Position numbers and translations under genes: made by a program. A stretch of 64,000 nt of DNA, from the NCBI RefSeq assembly GCF_000340435.2, contig NZ_CP011883.2, forward strand, positions 1,150,607-1,214,606, given 5' to 3'. The number at the start of each line of letters is the position of its first letter. Position 1 is the first letter of the stretch. The notes under the pieces are model-generated. The model worked only from the letters and a program-made list of their open reading frames with translations. It was not told the DNA's origin and did no database searches. This document shows positions 51,411-59,786 of the stretch, piece after piece. The stretch comes from Mycobacterium haemophilum DSM 44634. GTDB lineage: Bacteria > Actinomycetota > Actinomycetes > Mycobacteriales > Mycobacteriaceae.

Positions 51411-51663
51411 GCGGGAACGCCGCGCGAAGGTCATCAACGCCCGCGGGGAACTGCAGGCCTCCGAGGAGCTACGCCAAGCGGCCGAGACGCTGTCGAAGAA
51501 CCCAGCGTCGCTGCAATTACGTTACCTACAAACGCTTTTAGAGTTGGGCGCGGATCAGAATTCGACGGTCGTGTTCCCGCTACCGGTCGACATCATCACA
51601 CCGTTTTTGAGGTACCCGGAAGTGTTGCAAGATATCGCCGGCGCGATAAACGACCGCCGCTGA
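51352..51663 (+). pseudogene. Remnant of a slipin/band-7 (SPFH) gene, 3' end
   Basis: About 100 codons reading REDLKQRAMAREAEAERERRAKVINARGELQASEELRQAAETL, then LQLRYLQTLLELGADQNSTVVFPLPVDII, the typical C-terminal part of slipin/stomatin proteins (Rv1488 type). The N-terminal membrane anchor and most of the band-7 domain are missing. The sequence joins directly to the norB remnant near 51352, so one deletion removed the end of norB and the beginning of the slipin gene. Confidence 0.75.
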
Positions 51664-51693
51664 GTCGAGCTGTTGGGCTTGATACTCGGCTGG

Positions 51694-51734
51694 GCAGGGC
51701 CCAATGGCATTGGACCGAGGACCAACGACCCTGT
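51694..51734. promoter_or_regulatory. Pair of DosR-type boxes upstream of acg
   Basis: Cores GGGCCCAATGGCAT (51697-51710) and AGGACCAACGACCC (51718-51731), spaced 21 bp, 58 bp before the acg start. Confidence 0.8.
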
Positions 51735-51788
51735 CGTCAGGGCGTACTTGGGGAGAACGGTTGAGGGCAAGCAAAGATCGGAGTTGTT

Positions 51789-52772
51789 ATGCCCGTGGCG
51801 ATGATGGAGACCGAAATCATCAAAGATGCAGTGCGGTTGGCGTGCCGTGCCCCGTCATTGCACAACAGCCAACCCTGGCAGTGGGAATACCGCCGCGGCC
51901 GGCTGCACCTGTTCCTCGATGCAAGCCGGGTCATGAACAGCGACCGATCGGGACGGGAGGCGCTGATCAGTTGCGGCGCACTGCTCGACCACCTTCGAGT
52001 GGCGATGGCCGCGGTCGGTTGGCAGGCCGAGATCAACCGGTTCCCGGATCCGGACAACCCAAACCACCTGGCGTCGATCGACTTCACCCCGACTGATCGG
52101 GTGAGTGAAGTCGAGCGTCGTCGCGCCGACGCGATTGTGGTACGCCGCACCGATCGGCTGCCCCTCATGGCGCCGACGGACTGGGAGTCGTTCGAGCCCG
52201 CGCTGCACAACGCCGTCGACAGCAGCGGGGTATGCCTGCAGGCGATGTCCGGCGACGTGCATCAGCAACTGGTGGACGCGTCGCAGCTCGCCGACTCACT
52301 GCGGTTCTACAACACCACGTACTATGACGAACTATCCTGGTGGACAGGGCCATTCGAGGCGTCAGAAGGCATTCCGTACCCCTCCTTGGTGTCGGCGGCC
52401 GAGGCTCACCGGGTCGACGTCGGGCGCCGGTTCCCTCACGCCCGGCGCGGCGAAAGGCGCCCGGAGGTTCCTGAAGACGACTCCCAGGTCTTGGCGCTGT
52501 GCACCGCCGGCGACGACCGCGCCGATGCGTTGGCGTCAGGAGAAGCGCTTTCCAGGGTCTTACTGGAATGCACGATGGTCGGCTTGGCTACCTGCCCGGT
52601 CACCCACATCACCGAGGTGCGGGCCAGCCGTGAGCTCATCCGGGCGCTGCTGGACCACGACGCGGTGCCCCAGGTTCTGATTCGAGTCGGCGTGGCGCCG
52701 GCCATGGAAGAGCCACCGCCAGCCACACCGCGACGGCCACTCGATGACGTTCTGCACGTGGTCGGGGACTGA
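51789..52772 (+). CDS. acg: Acg nitroreductase-fold protein (Rv2032-like)
   Basis: A 327-residue protein closest to Rv2032 (Acg): METEIIKDAVRLACRAPSLHNSQPWQW, SGREALISCGALLDHLRVAMAAVG, RRTDRLPLMAPTDWE, WWTGPFEASEGIPYPSLVSAAE, LLECTMVGLATCPVTHITE, MEEPPPATPRRPLDDVLHV. The M. tuberculosis homologue is a DosR-controlled flavoprotein needed for persistence in mice. ATG 51789 is the first in-frame start; ATG 51801 or 51804 are also possible. It follows a DosR-type box pair. Confidence 0.92.
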   Translation: MPVAMMETEIIKDAVRLACRAPSLHNSQPWQWEYRRGRLHLFLDASRVMNSDRSGREALISCGALLDHLRVAMAAVGWQAEINRFPDPDNPNHLASIDFTPTDRVSEVERRRADAIVVRRTDRLPLMAPTDWESFEPALHNAVDSSGVCLQAMSGDVHQQLVDASQLADSLRFYNTTYYDELSWWTGPFEASEGIPYPSLVSAAEAHRVDVGRRFPHARRGERRPEVPEDDSQVLALCTAGDDRADALASGEALSRVLLECTMVGLATCPVTHITEVRASRELIRALLDHDAVPQVLIRVGVAPAMEEPPPATPRRPLDDVLHVVGD

Positions 52773-52820
52773 CCTCGACGAGTTGCCCGGCGAACACTGC
52801 ATCGACAAGGGGCCATTTTC

Positions 52821-53014
52821 GTGCCCGTCGGGTAACGAAGTCGTGAATGCGTACGCAGAGCTCGCTGCCGAATGCCGCAGGCTCGGCCATGGCCTGCACG
52901 CCAGAGCACACCGGCGATCGGAGGGTAGCTGCCTGTGCCATCGCCAAGCGGCTTGATCTACTGGCCGGAGATGCGATCTACCAGGGTGCACCAAACCTCG
53001 TTGTGCACAGCTGA
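52821..53014 (+). pseudogene. Remnant of a VapC-type PIN-domain toxin
   Basis: From about 52841 one frame reads NAYAELAAECRRLGHGLHARAH. After a frameshift near 52910 another frame reads GDRRVAACAIAKRLDLLAGDAIYQGAPNLVVHS and stops at 53014. Together these resemble the C-terminal half of a VapC PIN domain (AYAELRAECRRLGH, DRWVAATAI, LVSHD). The N-terminal part with the first acidic residues is missing. Confidence 0.55.
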
Positions 53015-53032
53015 TCAGAAGGGCAAACTACC

Positions 53033-53226
53033 ATGTCCGAGTCCCGGCGCCTGGTCGACAAACTCTGGGCGTACTACTTACCTACCTGCTGTTCCTGAAG
53101 ATGGCGCACGAGCGGGTGACGAGTAAGCTCAAGGTGATTGGCTGCCCAGAGTTAGCGGTGTTCGATACAGCCGCAGGACCATCGACCACCGAGCAGTTGA
53201 CGTTGAGCGCCGGCCCATCTCGCTAA
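53033..53226 (+). pseudogene. Remnant of a type I restriction-modification hsdM gene, 5' end
   Basis: ATG 53033 opens MSESRRLVDKLWAY, then about 20 codons are missing and the frame changes; the next frame reads TYLLFLKMAHERVTSK. These two pieces flank the N-terminal domain of HsdM (LVDKLW...YVEQLTYLLFLKMADE). The remaining frame to TAA 53226 has no recognisable HsdM sequence. No other restriction genes are nearby. Confidence 0.6.
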
Positions 53227-53546
53227 GCAGTCAGCTCCACACTGCTCTCGCCGAAGTCGGCGACGATCCGGAGGTTCCCGCCTAGTGCAGCGACATACGA
53301 CTGCAACGTCCCGAGTTCCGTATGTGATAAATCGCCGCTTTCGAGTTTGGACACTCGTGCCTGGGAGACTCCCATCGCGACGGCGACGTCGGCTTGACGA
53401 GCGTGGCCATGCGCCTTGCGGATATCGGCAAGACGCTGCGCTTGGACGGCATCGTGCATTTCCTTGCGCGCGGCATCGACGCGGGCCGGGGCCAAGCGCC
53501 CGCGCGCGATGGCATCGGCGCGTATCTCACGCCAATTGCGTGCCAT
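53223..53546 (-). CDS. higA: HigA-type antitoxin (XRE helix-turn-helix)
   Basis: A 107-residue protein with an XRE-type helix-turn-helix (RLADIRKAHGHARQADVAVAMGVSQARVSKLESGDLSHTELGTLQSYVAALGGNLRIVADFG). It has the layout of antitoxins encoded after HigB/Gp49-type toxins. ATG 53546 has the better-spaced GGGAGGTGA site; ATG 53552 is an alternative. It overlaps or abuts the toxin stop (53549). It may still repress its promoter although the toxin is truncated. Confidence 0.85.
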   Translation of the reverse strand: MARNWREIRADAIARGRLAPARVDAARKEMHDAVQAQRLADIRKAHGHARQADVAVAMGVSQARVSKLESGDLSHTELGTLQSYVAALGGNLRIVADFGESSVELTA

Positions 53547-53548
53547 GA

Positions 53549-53803
53549 TCATTCACCTCCCTCGGTAGCGAGCCAGTTCTCGTAGCGCCGCTCTGCCACC
53601 GGAATGTTCTTGTCGTACCAACTTTTCCAATTGCCCGCCTGGTCGCCGCCGAGCAACAGAATCGCCTGCCGCCGCGGATCGAAGATAAACAGGATCCGGA
53701 TGCTGGTACCCGCGGGCCGCAGCTCCTTCATGCTGTGGTATTTCGATCCGTCGACCTTGTCTACCGTCGGCCGGCCCAGCGTTGGCCCTTCCAGCTCGAG
53801 CAA
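53549..53803 (-). pseudogene. higB: HigB/Gp49-type toxin, N-terminally truncated
   Basis: The last 84 residues of a RelE-superfamily HigB toxin (LELEGPTLGRPTVDKVDGSKYHSMKELRPAGTSIRILFIFDPRRQAILLLGGDQAGNWKSWYDKNIPVAERRYENWL). In-frame homology continues upstream to about LLEEVAGAIDLLE (near 53842), and then the sequence changes. No ATG or GTG is available; only TTG 53803 could start it. The missing first 25 or so residues form the initial strand and helix of the fold, so the toxin is probably dead. Confidence 0.7.
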
Positions 53804-53930
53804 GTCGATGGCCCCAGCGACCTCCTCGAGCAGATTACTTCTCAGGACGCCGACACCAATATAACTCCAACGTTATACGCGACATTCCCTCGGTGGGTAG
53901 ATCGCGCAGCGGTGCGGCTACGGGTCTGCC

Positions 53931-56900
53931 TCACGCCCTAGCCGGCACTCGCGGTACTGCCGCGCGCATTTCGTGGCGCAGCGAGGTGAACTCCGAGATC
54001 GTCCTGGTCGCAACCGATGCCACGGGTCGGGCGTTGCGGCCGGTAGCCTCGGTCTTGGACACCATCACCACGCTGTCGATGTAGGGCTGGATGGTGGTGG
54101 CGTTCTGCACCGTCGCGACGATCACCAGCTGGAAGCCGAACTTGCGGAACGCCTGCAGGGCCTGCTGGGCGAATTGCGGGTCGGACTTGGAGAATGCCTC
54201 GTCGAGCATCAGCTGCGCGAAAACCGGTCTGTTGTCGGTGCTTTCGGGGCTAGCCAGGTTGAAGCTCAGCGCTCCCGCAAGGCAGAACGCCATCAGCTTC
54301 TCCTGCTCGCCGCCGGAGTTGTCGCCCGCGTTGCTGTGCGTGCGGATGAGCTCTTCGTTGCTGATGTCCCATTCGGCGCAGTCGAAGGTGAACCGGTTGC
54401 GTACGTCCAGGGCGTCGCGCGTCCACGCCCTGTCCTCCGGTGCGGTCGATGCCAGCCGGTTACGTAGCCGCAGGATGTCGGCGTATTGATCGAGGATCGC
54501 CTGCTTGTCGCCGAGCCCGACCTCGGCGATGCGCCGCGAAATGGATCGCACGATCTCGGTGAGCTCGTTGACCGCCAGCAGGTGCCGTGGCGTCGCGCGC
54601 AGCGTCAGCCTGGTGCCGCGGTTGAACTCCACCGCGCCCAAACCGGTATTGACGCGGTCGATCTGCTCGCTGATCCGCCGCGCCTCCTGCTCGGCGACCC
54701 GGTGCAGCGTCAGGATCGCGTCGGGTGCCTGCTCGGTGACCAGCCGCATCATCCGCTCGTAGGCCTCGGGCAGTTCGCGCTCGTCGATGTGGCGGCACAA
54801 CGCCACGTAGTCGTGCACGCGCTCATCAAAATCGTCCGAATCATTCGGAATCGCGTCGGGGAACGACGTGTCAAATGTGTTGAGAATACGGGCTAATTCG
54901 TCGTAGGAGCGGCGACGGCTCTCCCGCAGCTGCTCGCGTTCCTTCTTGATCGCGGCAAACAGCGCGTCGCGATGCGGTTCGGGGTCAAGCAGTTCCAGCG
55001 AGACCGGGATCGTTGCGGCGTAGCGGCGCAGCAGGTCGGTCAGCGGCTCGGACACGAACGTCGGTGACAGCCGATCCTGCAGTTCGAGCAGCCGGGTGCG
55101 GCGCTCGTCGAGGCCGTCGCGGCGGGTCTGGATTGCCCCGCGGCGCGTCATCAGTTTCTGGATCTGTGACCAGCATTCGTTGGCGCGCGCATTGAGTGCC
55201 TCGATGTCGGGGTTGTCGGCGAGCAGCAACTCGTACTGTTCACGCAGCCGGTCGGCGTGCCCGTCGGCGGTCTCGGTGTCGATCTGGCTCCACTGCGGGT
55301 ACTGCTCGCAGATCGCCTTGCATGCCGCCGCACGGTCGCGCCATTGCTGGCGCTGGGCGGCGATGTCGTCGGCGGTGCGCCTGGCTTTCTGGTAGGCCTC
55401 CTCGGCGCCGGCCAGTTCGAGCGTGAGCGCGTTGATCTTGGCCGACACGTCGCCCTGGTAGAGATACTCGGACTGCTTGACGGGTCGCCGGTCGTCTTTG
55501 ATGGCCAGCCGGTCAGAGTCTTTGTACAGTCCGGCGTCGGTGACTGCGCGGCGGAAGCGATCGAACACGTCGGGGGTGTCGACGCAGACGTGGTCGCCGG
55601 CGGCGGTGATGATGTCGACGGCCTCGGCGGCGCAGGGGTGCTGGGGGTCGACGGCGAACAGCTTGCCCGCCAAGGTGTTCGGGTTGGTCTCGACGGGTTC
55701 GGCGCCGAGGAATTTCGCGCGGACGTGGTGCAGTTGCAGCCGGCCGCGCATGTCAGTTTCGTTGACGAACCGCAACACCGCGGCCCAGTGTTGGTCGGGC
55801 ACCAGCAGTCGCAGCCCCGCGCCGCGCAGCACCTTCTCGACCGCGAGCCGCCAGCGGGTCTGGTCGGGCTTCAGATCCAGCAGTTCGGCGATGTAGGGCA
55901 GTTCGGCGGCGTCGGCACCGACTGCGGCGCAGATGTGTTCGCGCATTGCGAGCGCGAATTCGGGCAGTGCCGAGCCGACGTGCTCGACGCGCTTGAGTTC
56001 CTTGGCGGTATCATCGCGGGCGATGCGGGCGGACTTCTGCGCGTACTCGGCGTCGGTGGACGCCTCGCGGTTGCGTTCGACTTTAGCGAGCAGCTCGGTG
56101 GCCTGGGCGAGCAGTTCCTCGCGGAGGTTCCAGAATTCCTCGGCCGTGTCCGGGATTTCGATGTCGTGGGCGGTGAGCAAACCTTCGTAGCCGGTGCGAC
56201 GGCGGGTGACCTGTTCGGCTTCGGTCTCGGCGGCAGTGACTTGCGACTGCAGCGGGGCTATATTCGCGCTGCAGCCACTGATCTGCGCATTGAGCGAATC
56301 CGCTTCGGCTTTAGCCAGATTGAGGCAACGGGTGACGTCTTCATATTCGTTTTCGAGCTGGTCGATGGTGCCGTCCAGGGTGGCGATCTGGGTAGGGCTT
56401 TGCGCGAGTCGGACGTGGTCGGTGAACGCGCGGACCATCGGCGCGTCGACGAGGTCGATGATGCCGAGGTCGGACGACTCGGAAGCGTAACGCTGCTGGA
56501 TGGTCTCGATGTCGCCGAGGATCTTGCGTTTCTTCTGGGCGACGGCCAGCAGTTCGCGGGCCTCGACCAGTGGGTCGATCTGCTTGAGGGCCTCGGGCAA
56601 CCGGGACAGGCTGTCGGGTTCGTCAAGCATGAACTCGCGGACGAACTGCTCAAGTCCACCAACACTTTTCAGTGACTTGGCCTTGCCGAGCAGTTGCTGG
56701 GCGGCGTCGGAGGCGCGGATGCCGATGGTGGCGTAGAGCTGGGCCAGGTACTGCGACTCAACCTTAGTGGAAAACCGCCAGTCTTCCTTGAACACGGCGG
56801 CGTCGAAGCGGCCTGCGGCCCAGCGGTTGCAGACGTCTTCGATGTCGAGGTCGCCGTCGCCGAGCACAAAGCGGCTCGACGAGTCGTTGCGGGACTCGCC

Positions 56901-57293
56901 GGTGAGCCATTTGAGGACCAGGCCGGTGACGGTGCGGCCGGAGTCGCTGGCGTAGGTGACGGCCACGGCAGACCAGGCGGTGCCGTCGCCGCGCAGGTAC
57001 ATCACGCGGCTGGAGCCGCCGTCGCTGCGCTGGCCCCAGGCGCCGCGTACGTACTTGTCGACGGTGCGCCGGCCGGCGCTGGATCCGGCGGCGGTGTTGT
57101 CGCCGGAGGCGTTGAAGTTGCGTCGGTTGAACGGCAGGAATCCGAGTGAAATTGCGTCCAGCAGTGAGGATTTGCCACTACCAGAGGCGCCGGCGATGAG
57201 CGCGCCGCCCGCGCTGAATGGGATACAGTGGTAACCGTCGAAAACGCCCCAGTTGATGACTTGCAGCCGGGAGAGGTGGAACTGTTCAGTCAT
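53931..57293 (-). CDS. jetC: Wadjet defence system ATPase JetC (SMC-like, EptC/MksB type)
   Basis: A 1120-residue SMC/SbcC-like ATPase. Walker A is GASGSGKS at residues 35-42, long charged coiled-coil regions cover about 300-450 and 640-870, the ABC signature-like NSGGEQ is near 991, and Walker B is LMLDEAF near 1025. ATG 57293 overlaps the jetB stop by eight bases (ATGACTGA). In Wadjet systems JetA, JetB and JetC form a loop-extruding complex that recognises small circular DNA, and JetD cuts it. M. smegmatis EptABCD is a known mycobacterial example that lowers plasmid transformation. JetD does not follow here: 127 bp downstream is the truncated higB. Confidence 0.9.
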   Translation of the reverse strand: MTEQFHLSRLQVINWGVFDGYHCIPFSAGGALIAGASGSGKSSLLDAISLGFLPFNRRNFNASGDNTAAGSSAGRRTVDKYVRGAWGQRSDGGSSRVMYLRGDGTAWSAVAVTYASDSGRTVTGLVLKWLTGESRNDSSSRFVLGDGDLDIEDVCNRWAAGRFDAAVFKEDWRFSTKVESQYLAQLYATIGIRASDAAQQLLGKAKSLKSVGGLEQFVREFMLDEPDSLSRLPEALKQIDPLVEARELLAVAQKKRKILGDIETIQQRYASESSDLGIIDLVDAPMVRAFTDHVRLAQSPTQIATLDGTIDQLENEYEDVTRCLNLAKAEADSLNAQISGCSANIAPLQSQVTAAETEAEQVTRRRTGYEGLLTAHDIEIPDTAEEFWNLREELLAQATELLAKVERNREASTDAEYAQKSARIARDDTAKELKRVEHVGSALPEFALAMREHICAAVGADAAELPYIAELLDLKPDQTRWRLAVEKVLRGAGLRLLVPDQHWAAVLRFVNETDMRGRLQLHHVRAKFLGAEPVETNPNTLAGKLFAVDPQHPCAAEAVDIITAAGDHVCVDTPDVFDRFRRAVTDAGLYKDSDRLAIKDDRRPVKQSEYLYQGDVSAKINALTLELAGAEEAYQKARRTADDIAAQRQQWRDRAAACKAICEQYPQWSQIDTETADGHADRLREQYELLLADNPDIEALNARANECWSQIQKLMTRRGAIQTRRDGLDERRTRLLELQDRLSPTFVSEPLTDLLRRYAATIPVSLELLDPEPHRDALFAAIKKEREQLRESRRRSYDELARILNTFDTSFPDAIPNDSDDFDERVHDYVALCRHIDERELPEAYERMMRLVTEQAPDAILTLHRVAEQEARRISEQIDRVNTGLGAVEFNRGTRLTLRATPRHLLAVNELTEIVRSISRRIAEVGLGDKQAILDQYADILRLRNRLASTAPEDRAWTRDALDVRNRFTFDCAEWDISNEELIRTHSNAGDNSGGEQEKLMAFCLAGALSFNLASPESTDNRPVFAQLMLDEAFSKSDPQFAQQALQAFRKFGFQLVIVATVQNATTIQPYIDSVVMVSKTEATGRNARPVASVATRTISEFTSLRHEMRAAVPRVPARA

Positions 57294-58002
57294 CGAGCGC
57301 GATCTCTTCTGTGTCCTGCGGGGTGCCGCCGGTGAGTAGTTGTTCAAACTGCTGCTGGAGTTTGGTGATCACCGAGGCGGTCATGATGGCGGTAATCACC
57401 GGGCTGATGGTGTAGCTGTCCTCGTCGTCGCGGCTCTTGCGGAGGATCTCGAGGCCGGCTAGGCGGGCGATGGCGCCGTCGATGCGCGCGGCGAAGGTAA
57501 CGGCGTCGCGGTCGGTGTCGTTGAGCACGCCCGCGAACAGGCCGTGCATTTCTTCGCGGCTGATGAGCACGGTCTGGCCGCCGGCGGCGCGCATCATTTG
57601 GGCGAGGTGCAGCGCGAGGATCGAGTCGTAGGTACCGAGCGGCTCGCGGCGCAAAAGCTTGATGTTTCTTGCGGATTCGTAGCGGGCCTGTTCGACGAAC
57701 GCGACTCCGTTTGTTTCATAGCCGACCTCCGCGATACGCAGCAGCAGATCCAGTTCGGAGAGTCGGACAGACAATTCCTTGCGGTATTCCAGCACCCAGC
57801 TGTAGACGTCGGCGTCGGCTTCGGCGGTGATGAAGCGGCGGGCGAGCAGGTGCTGAAGGGCCCAGCAGGCGCGGTCGGGGAGTTCGGAGACGTCGCCGTC
57901 AAAGCGCGGTCGCCGCGCAACGGGTGGTCGGGCGTTCTGGTCGACCTGAGGAAGGGAGGAGAAGTCAATATCAGGATCGGGGGTCGGTTGGTCTGTTTTC
58001 AC
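57286..58002 (-). CDS. jetB: Wadjet protein JetB (DUF4194, kleisin-associated)
   Basis: A 238-residue DUF4194 protein (LPDRACWALQHLLARRFITAEADADVYSWVLEYRKELSVRLSELDLLLRIAEVGYETNGVAFVEQA, then winged-helix-like LLRREPLGTYDSILALHLAQMMRAAGGQTVLISREEMHGLF). It is the KITE/MukE-like subunit of the Wadjet complex. GTG 58002 overlaps the jetA stop (GTGA), and its end overlaps the jetC start, so the three genes are strictly coupled. Confidence 0.88.
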   Translation of the reverse strand: MKTDQPTPDPDIDFSSLPQVDQNARPPVARRPRFDGDVSELPDRACWALQHLLARRFITAEADADVYSWVLEYRKELSVRLSELDLLLRIAEVGYETNGVAFVEQARYESARNIKLLRREPLGTYDSILALHLAQMMRAAGGQTVLISREEMHGLFAGVLNDTDRDAVTFAARIDGAIARLAGLEILRKSRDDEDSYTISPVITAIMTASVITKLQQQFEQLLTGGTPQDTEEIALDD

Positions 58003-59441
58003 GCAGTGGCTCCGGCGAGGGTGGTGATGGGTTCGATGAATGTCAAACGGGGGACGGCGATTTCGCGGTCTCGGCCATCGAGCGAGCGGAATCGGACGGG
58101 GGTCGACTCGGAGCTTTCGGGGTTGGGCTGCTGGAGGGCCCAGGACCAGAGCACGACGACGTGGCCGAGGTAGGCGGTGTCGAGCATGGCGACGGCATCG
58201 GGCAGCGAGACGGGGCCGTTGGTGATGGCGTGGTTGAGCATGTCGGACATCGCGGGGGCGTCGACCTGGGTGCCTAGCGCGGCGAAGCTGGTCAGGTCGA
58301 CCTCGCTATTGCCGGGCTTGGCGGGCTTTGGGTTGGACAGGTCGCCGATCTTAAAGCTCAGTGCGCCAATGGAACTGATGGCGTGACGGGCCAAGGGAAC
58401 GTCGATGTCGAGGCGGGAGTCGGTAAACGACGACTTCAGCAGCGCGCGGGCGGCGCCGATCGCGTTGTTGAGCTGGCGGGCGACACCGCGGCTCTGCTCC
58501 ATGGTGCCGAAGGCGGTGAACCGCTTAACGCGCTGGGCGCAGCGCTGCTGGATGCGTTCGACCTCGTCGATCTGGTGGCCGACGAGTTCGAAGAAGCCGG
58601 CCATGACCTTGCGTAGAGCGGGGTCGAGGGCGGGCAGGGCCTCGGCGACGGCGGCGACATCGGCCTCGAATTCGGCGCGTTGGTCGGGGTCGTTGATCAT
58701 GCGCAGGAAGGCGCGGTGCGAGTCGCGGCCCTGGGAGTCCCAGGCGGCCTGGTAGTCGGTGTACATCTGGCGCTGCCGGTCGCGGTATTCGGTGTTGGAA
58801 TCGATGGGTTCGTCGAGGGCGGCGGTGGCCTGCTCGATCATGGTGCCGTACTGGCCGATGTCGGTGATGAGGCGTTCCATCTGCAGGGCGATAGCGCGGG
58901 CCTCGTCGTAGCAGTCGGTGACGTCGGGCTGGGGGCGCTGGCCGGCATCGAGTTGATCGAGTTCCTCGTGCAGAGCCGCGATTTCGGCTTCGATGTGTTT
59001 GCGGATGCGGGCCGGGTCCCTGTCGACTTTTACGGCGACCTGCTTGAGGCGCGAGGCGATGCCGGTGATCGAGCCGCCGGTGGCGATGGTGTCGTGACGG
59101 CGCATACCGCGGAGAAAGTCCAAAGCGCGGCGGGCGTCCTGGGTGAGGTAGCAGACGTTCTGGTCGTGGCGTTCGTCGACGATCCGGTGCAGCCAGCCCT
59201 GGCTGGCCCAGGACTTGATTAGCGCGAGCCCGGACTGCGGGTCGTCGAGATCGTCGAGGTCATATTCGAGCCGCACGACGAGCTCGGTCTCGGCGATGGC
59301 GCCTTCGGCGAGGTGGCGTTCCATCAATGTTGCGTAGAGGCCGAGGTTGGTTGTGGCGAGCAGGCGGATGGCGCGGGAGTTCTGCAGGTCGCGGTTGAGC
59401 TCGAGCAGCTCGACGGCCGACAGCCCCGCGTTGTCGTCCAC
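57999..59441 (-). CDS. jetA: Wadjet protein JetA (DUF3375, kleisin-like)
   Basis: A 480-residue DUF3375 protein, mainly helical (ELLELNRDLQNSRAIRLLATTNLGLYATLMERHLAEGAIAETELVVRLEYDLDDL; WASQGWLHRIVDERHDQNVCYLTQDARRALDFLRGM). It is the MukF-like kleisin that links the JetC heads. GTG 59441 follows a good GAGGAG site. It is the first gene of jetABC on the minus strand. No DosR-type box is seen upstream. Confidence 0.88.
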   Translation of the reverse strand: MDDNAGLSAVELLELNRDLQNSRAIRLLATTNLGLYATLMERHLAEGAIAETELVVRLEYDLDDLDDPQSGLALIKSWASQGWLHRIVDERHDQNVCYLTQDARRALDFLRGMRRHDTIATGGSITGIASRLKQVAVKVDRDPARIRKHIEAEIAALHEELDQLDAGQRPQPDVTDCYDEARAIALQMERLITDIGQYGTMIEQATAALDEPIDSNTEYRDRQRQMYTDYQAAWDSQGRDSHRAFLRMINDPDQRAEFEADVAAVAEALPALDPALRKVMAGFFELVGHQIDEVERIQQRCAQRVKRFTAFGTMEQSRGVARQLNNAIGAARALLKSSFTDSRLDIDVPLARHAISSIGALSFKIGDLSNPKPAKPGNSEVDLTSFAALGTQVDAPAMSDMLNHAITNGPVSLPDAVAMLDTAYLGHVVVLWSWALQQPNPESSESTPVRFRSLDGRDREIAVPRLTFIEPITTLAGATA

Positions 59442-59786
59442 TGTCGCTCCTCGATCTGCCTGCGTCGTACTCGTCCGGACGCTCCAACATAGGCGACCGG
59501 GTTGCTATCTCTGGCGCCGGAAGGGGTCGTGTCGGCGGCGATTTCCGTCACCGGATGCGTTTGCCGACGTCAGCGGAATGTCGCCGCTTCCAATGCATTG
59601 CGACCCTCATGGGAGGGATGGTGCCACTGTGAACCATGCGTCATGTGGGTTTCGCCGTTTTGCCGCCATCCGCAACAAACCCGTTGATAATGACAATCAT
59701 ATTCACTAAACTCTGGTCGGTCGGGTAGCACGTCTCAGCCCGAGGAGTGCCGGTGTGACGTTGTGCGTCGTGCGTCGGGATGGGCC
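59442..59786. other. Intergenic region between jetA and the PPE gene
   Basis: This 345-bp divergent region holds the Zur-type box at 59685-59705 and presumably the jetA promoter. I see no RNA gene or further coding sequence; the short frames here are not conserved in pattern. Confidence 0.6.
59685..59705. promoter_or_regulatory. Zur (FurB)-type zinc box
   Basis: The AT-rich motif TGATAATGACAATCATATTC fits the mycobacterial Zur box (TGATAATNATNATCA-like inverted repeat) and stands out in GC-rich DNA, about 80 bp before the PPE start. In M. tuberculosis a PPE gene next to ESX-3 (PPE3) is Zur-regulated. Confidence 0.7.

Noticed and set aside
55257..56675. A 472-codon open frame on the plus strand opposite jetC
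   Set aside because: It is rich in Gly, Val and Asp as expected for the antisense of a GC-rich coiled-coil gene, has no family motifs, and jetC on the other strand is fully supported.
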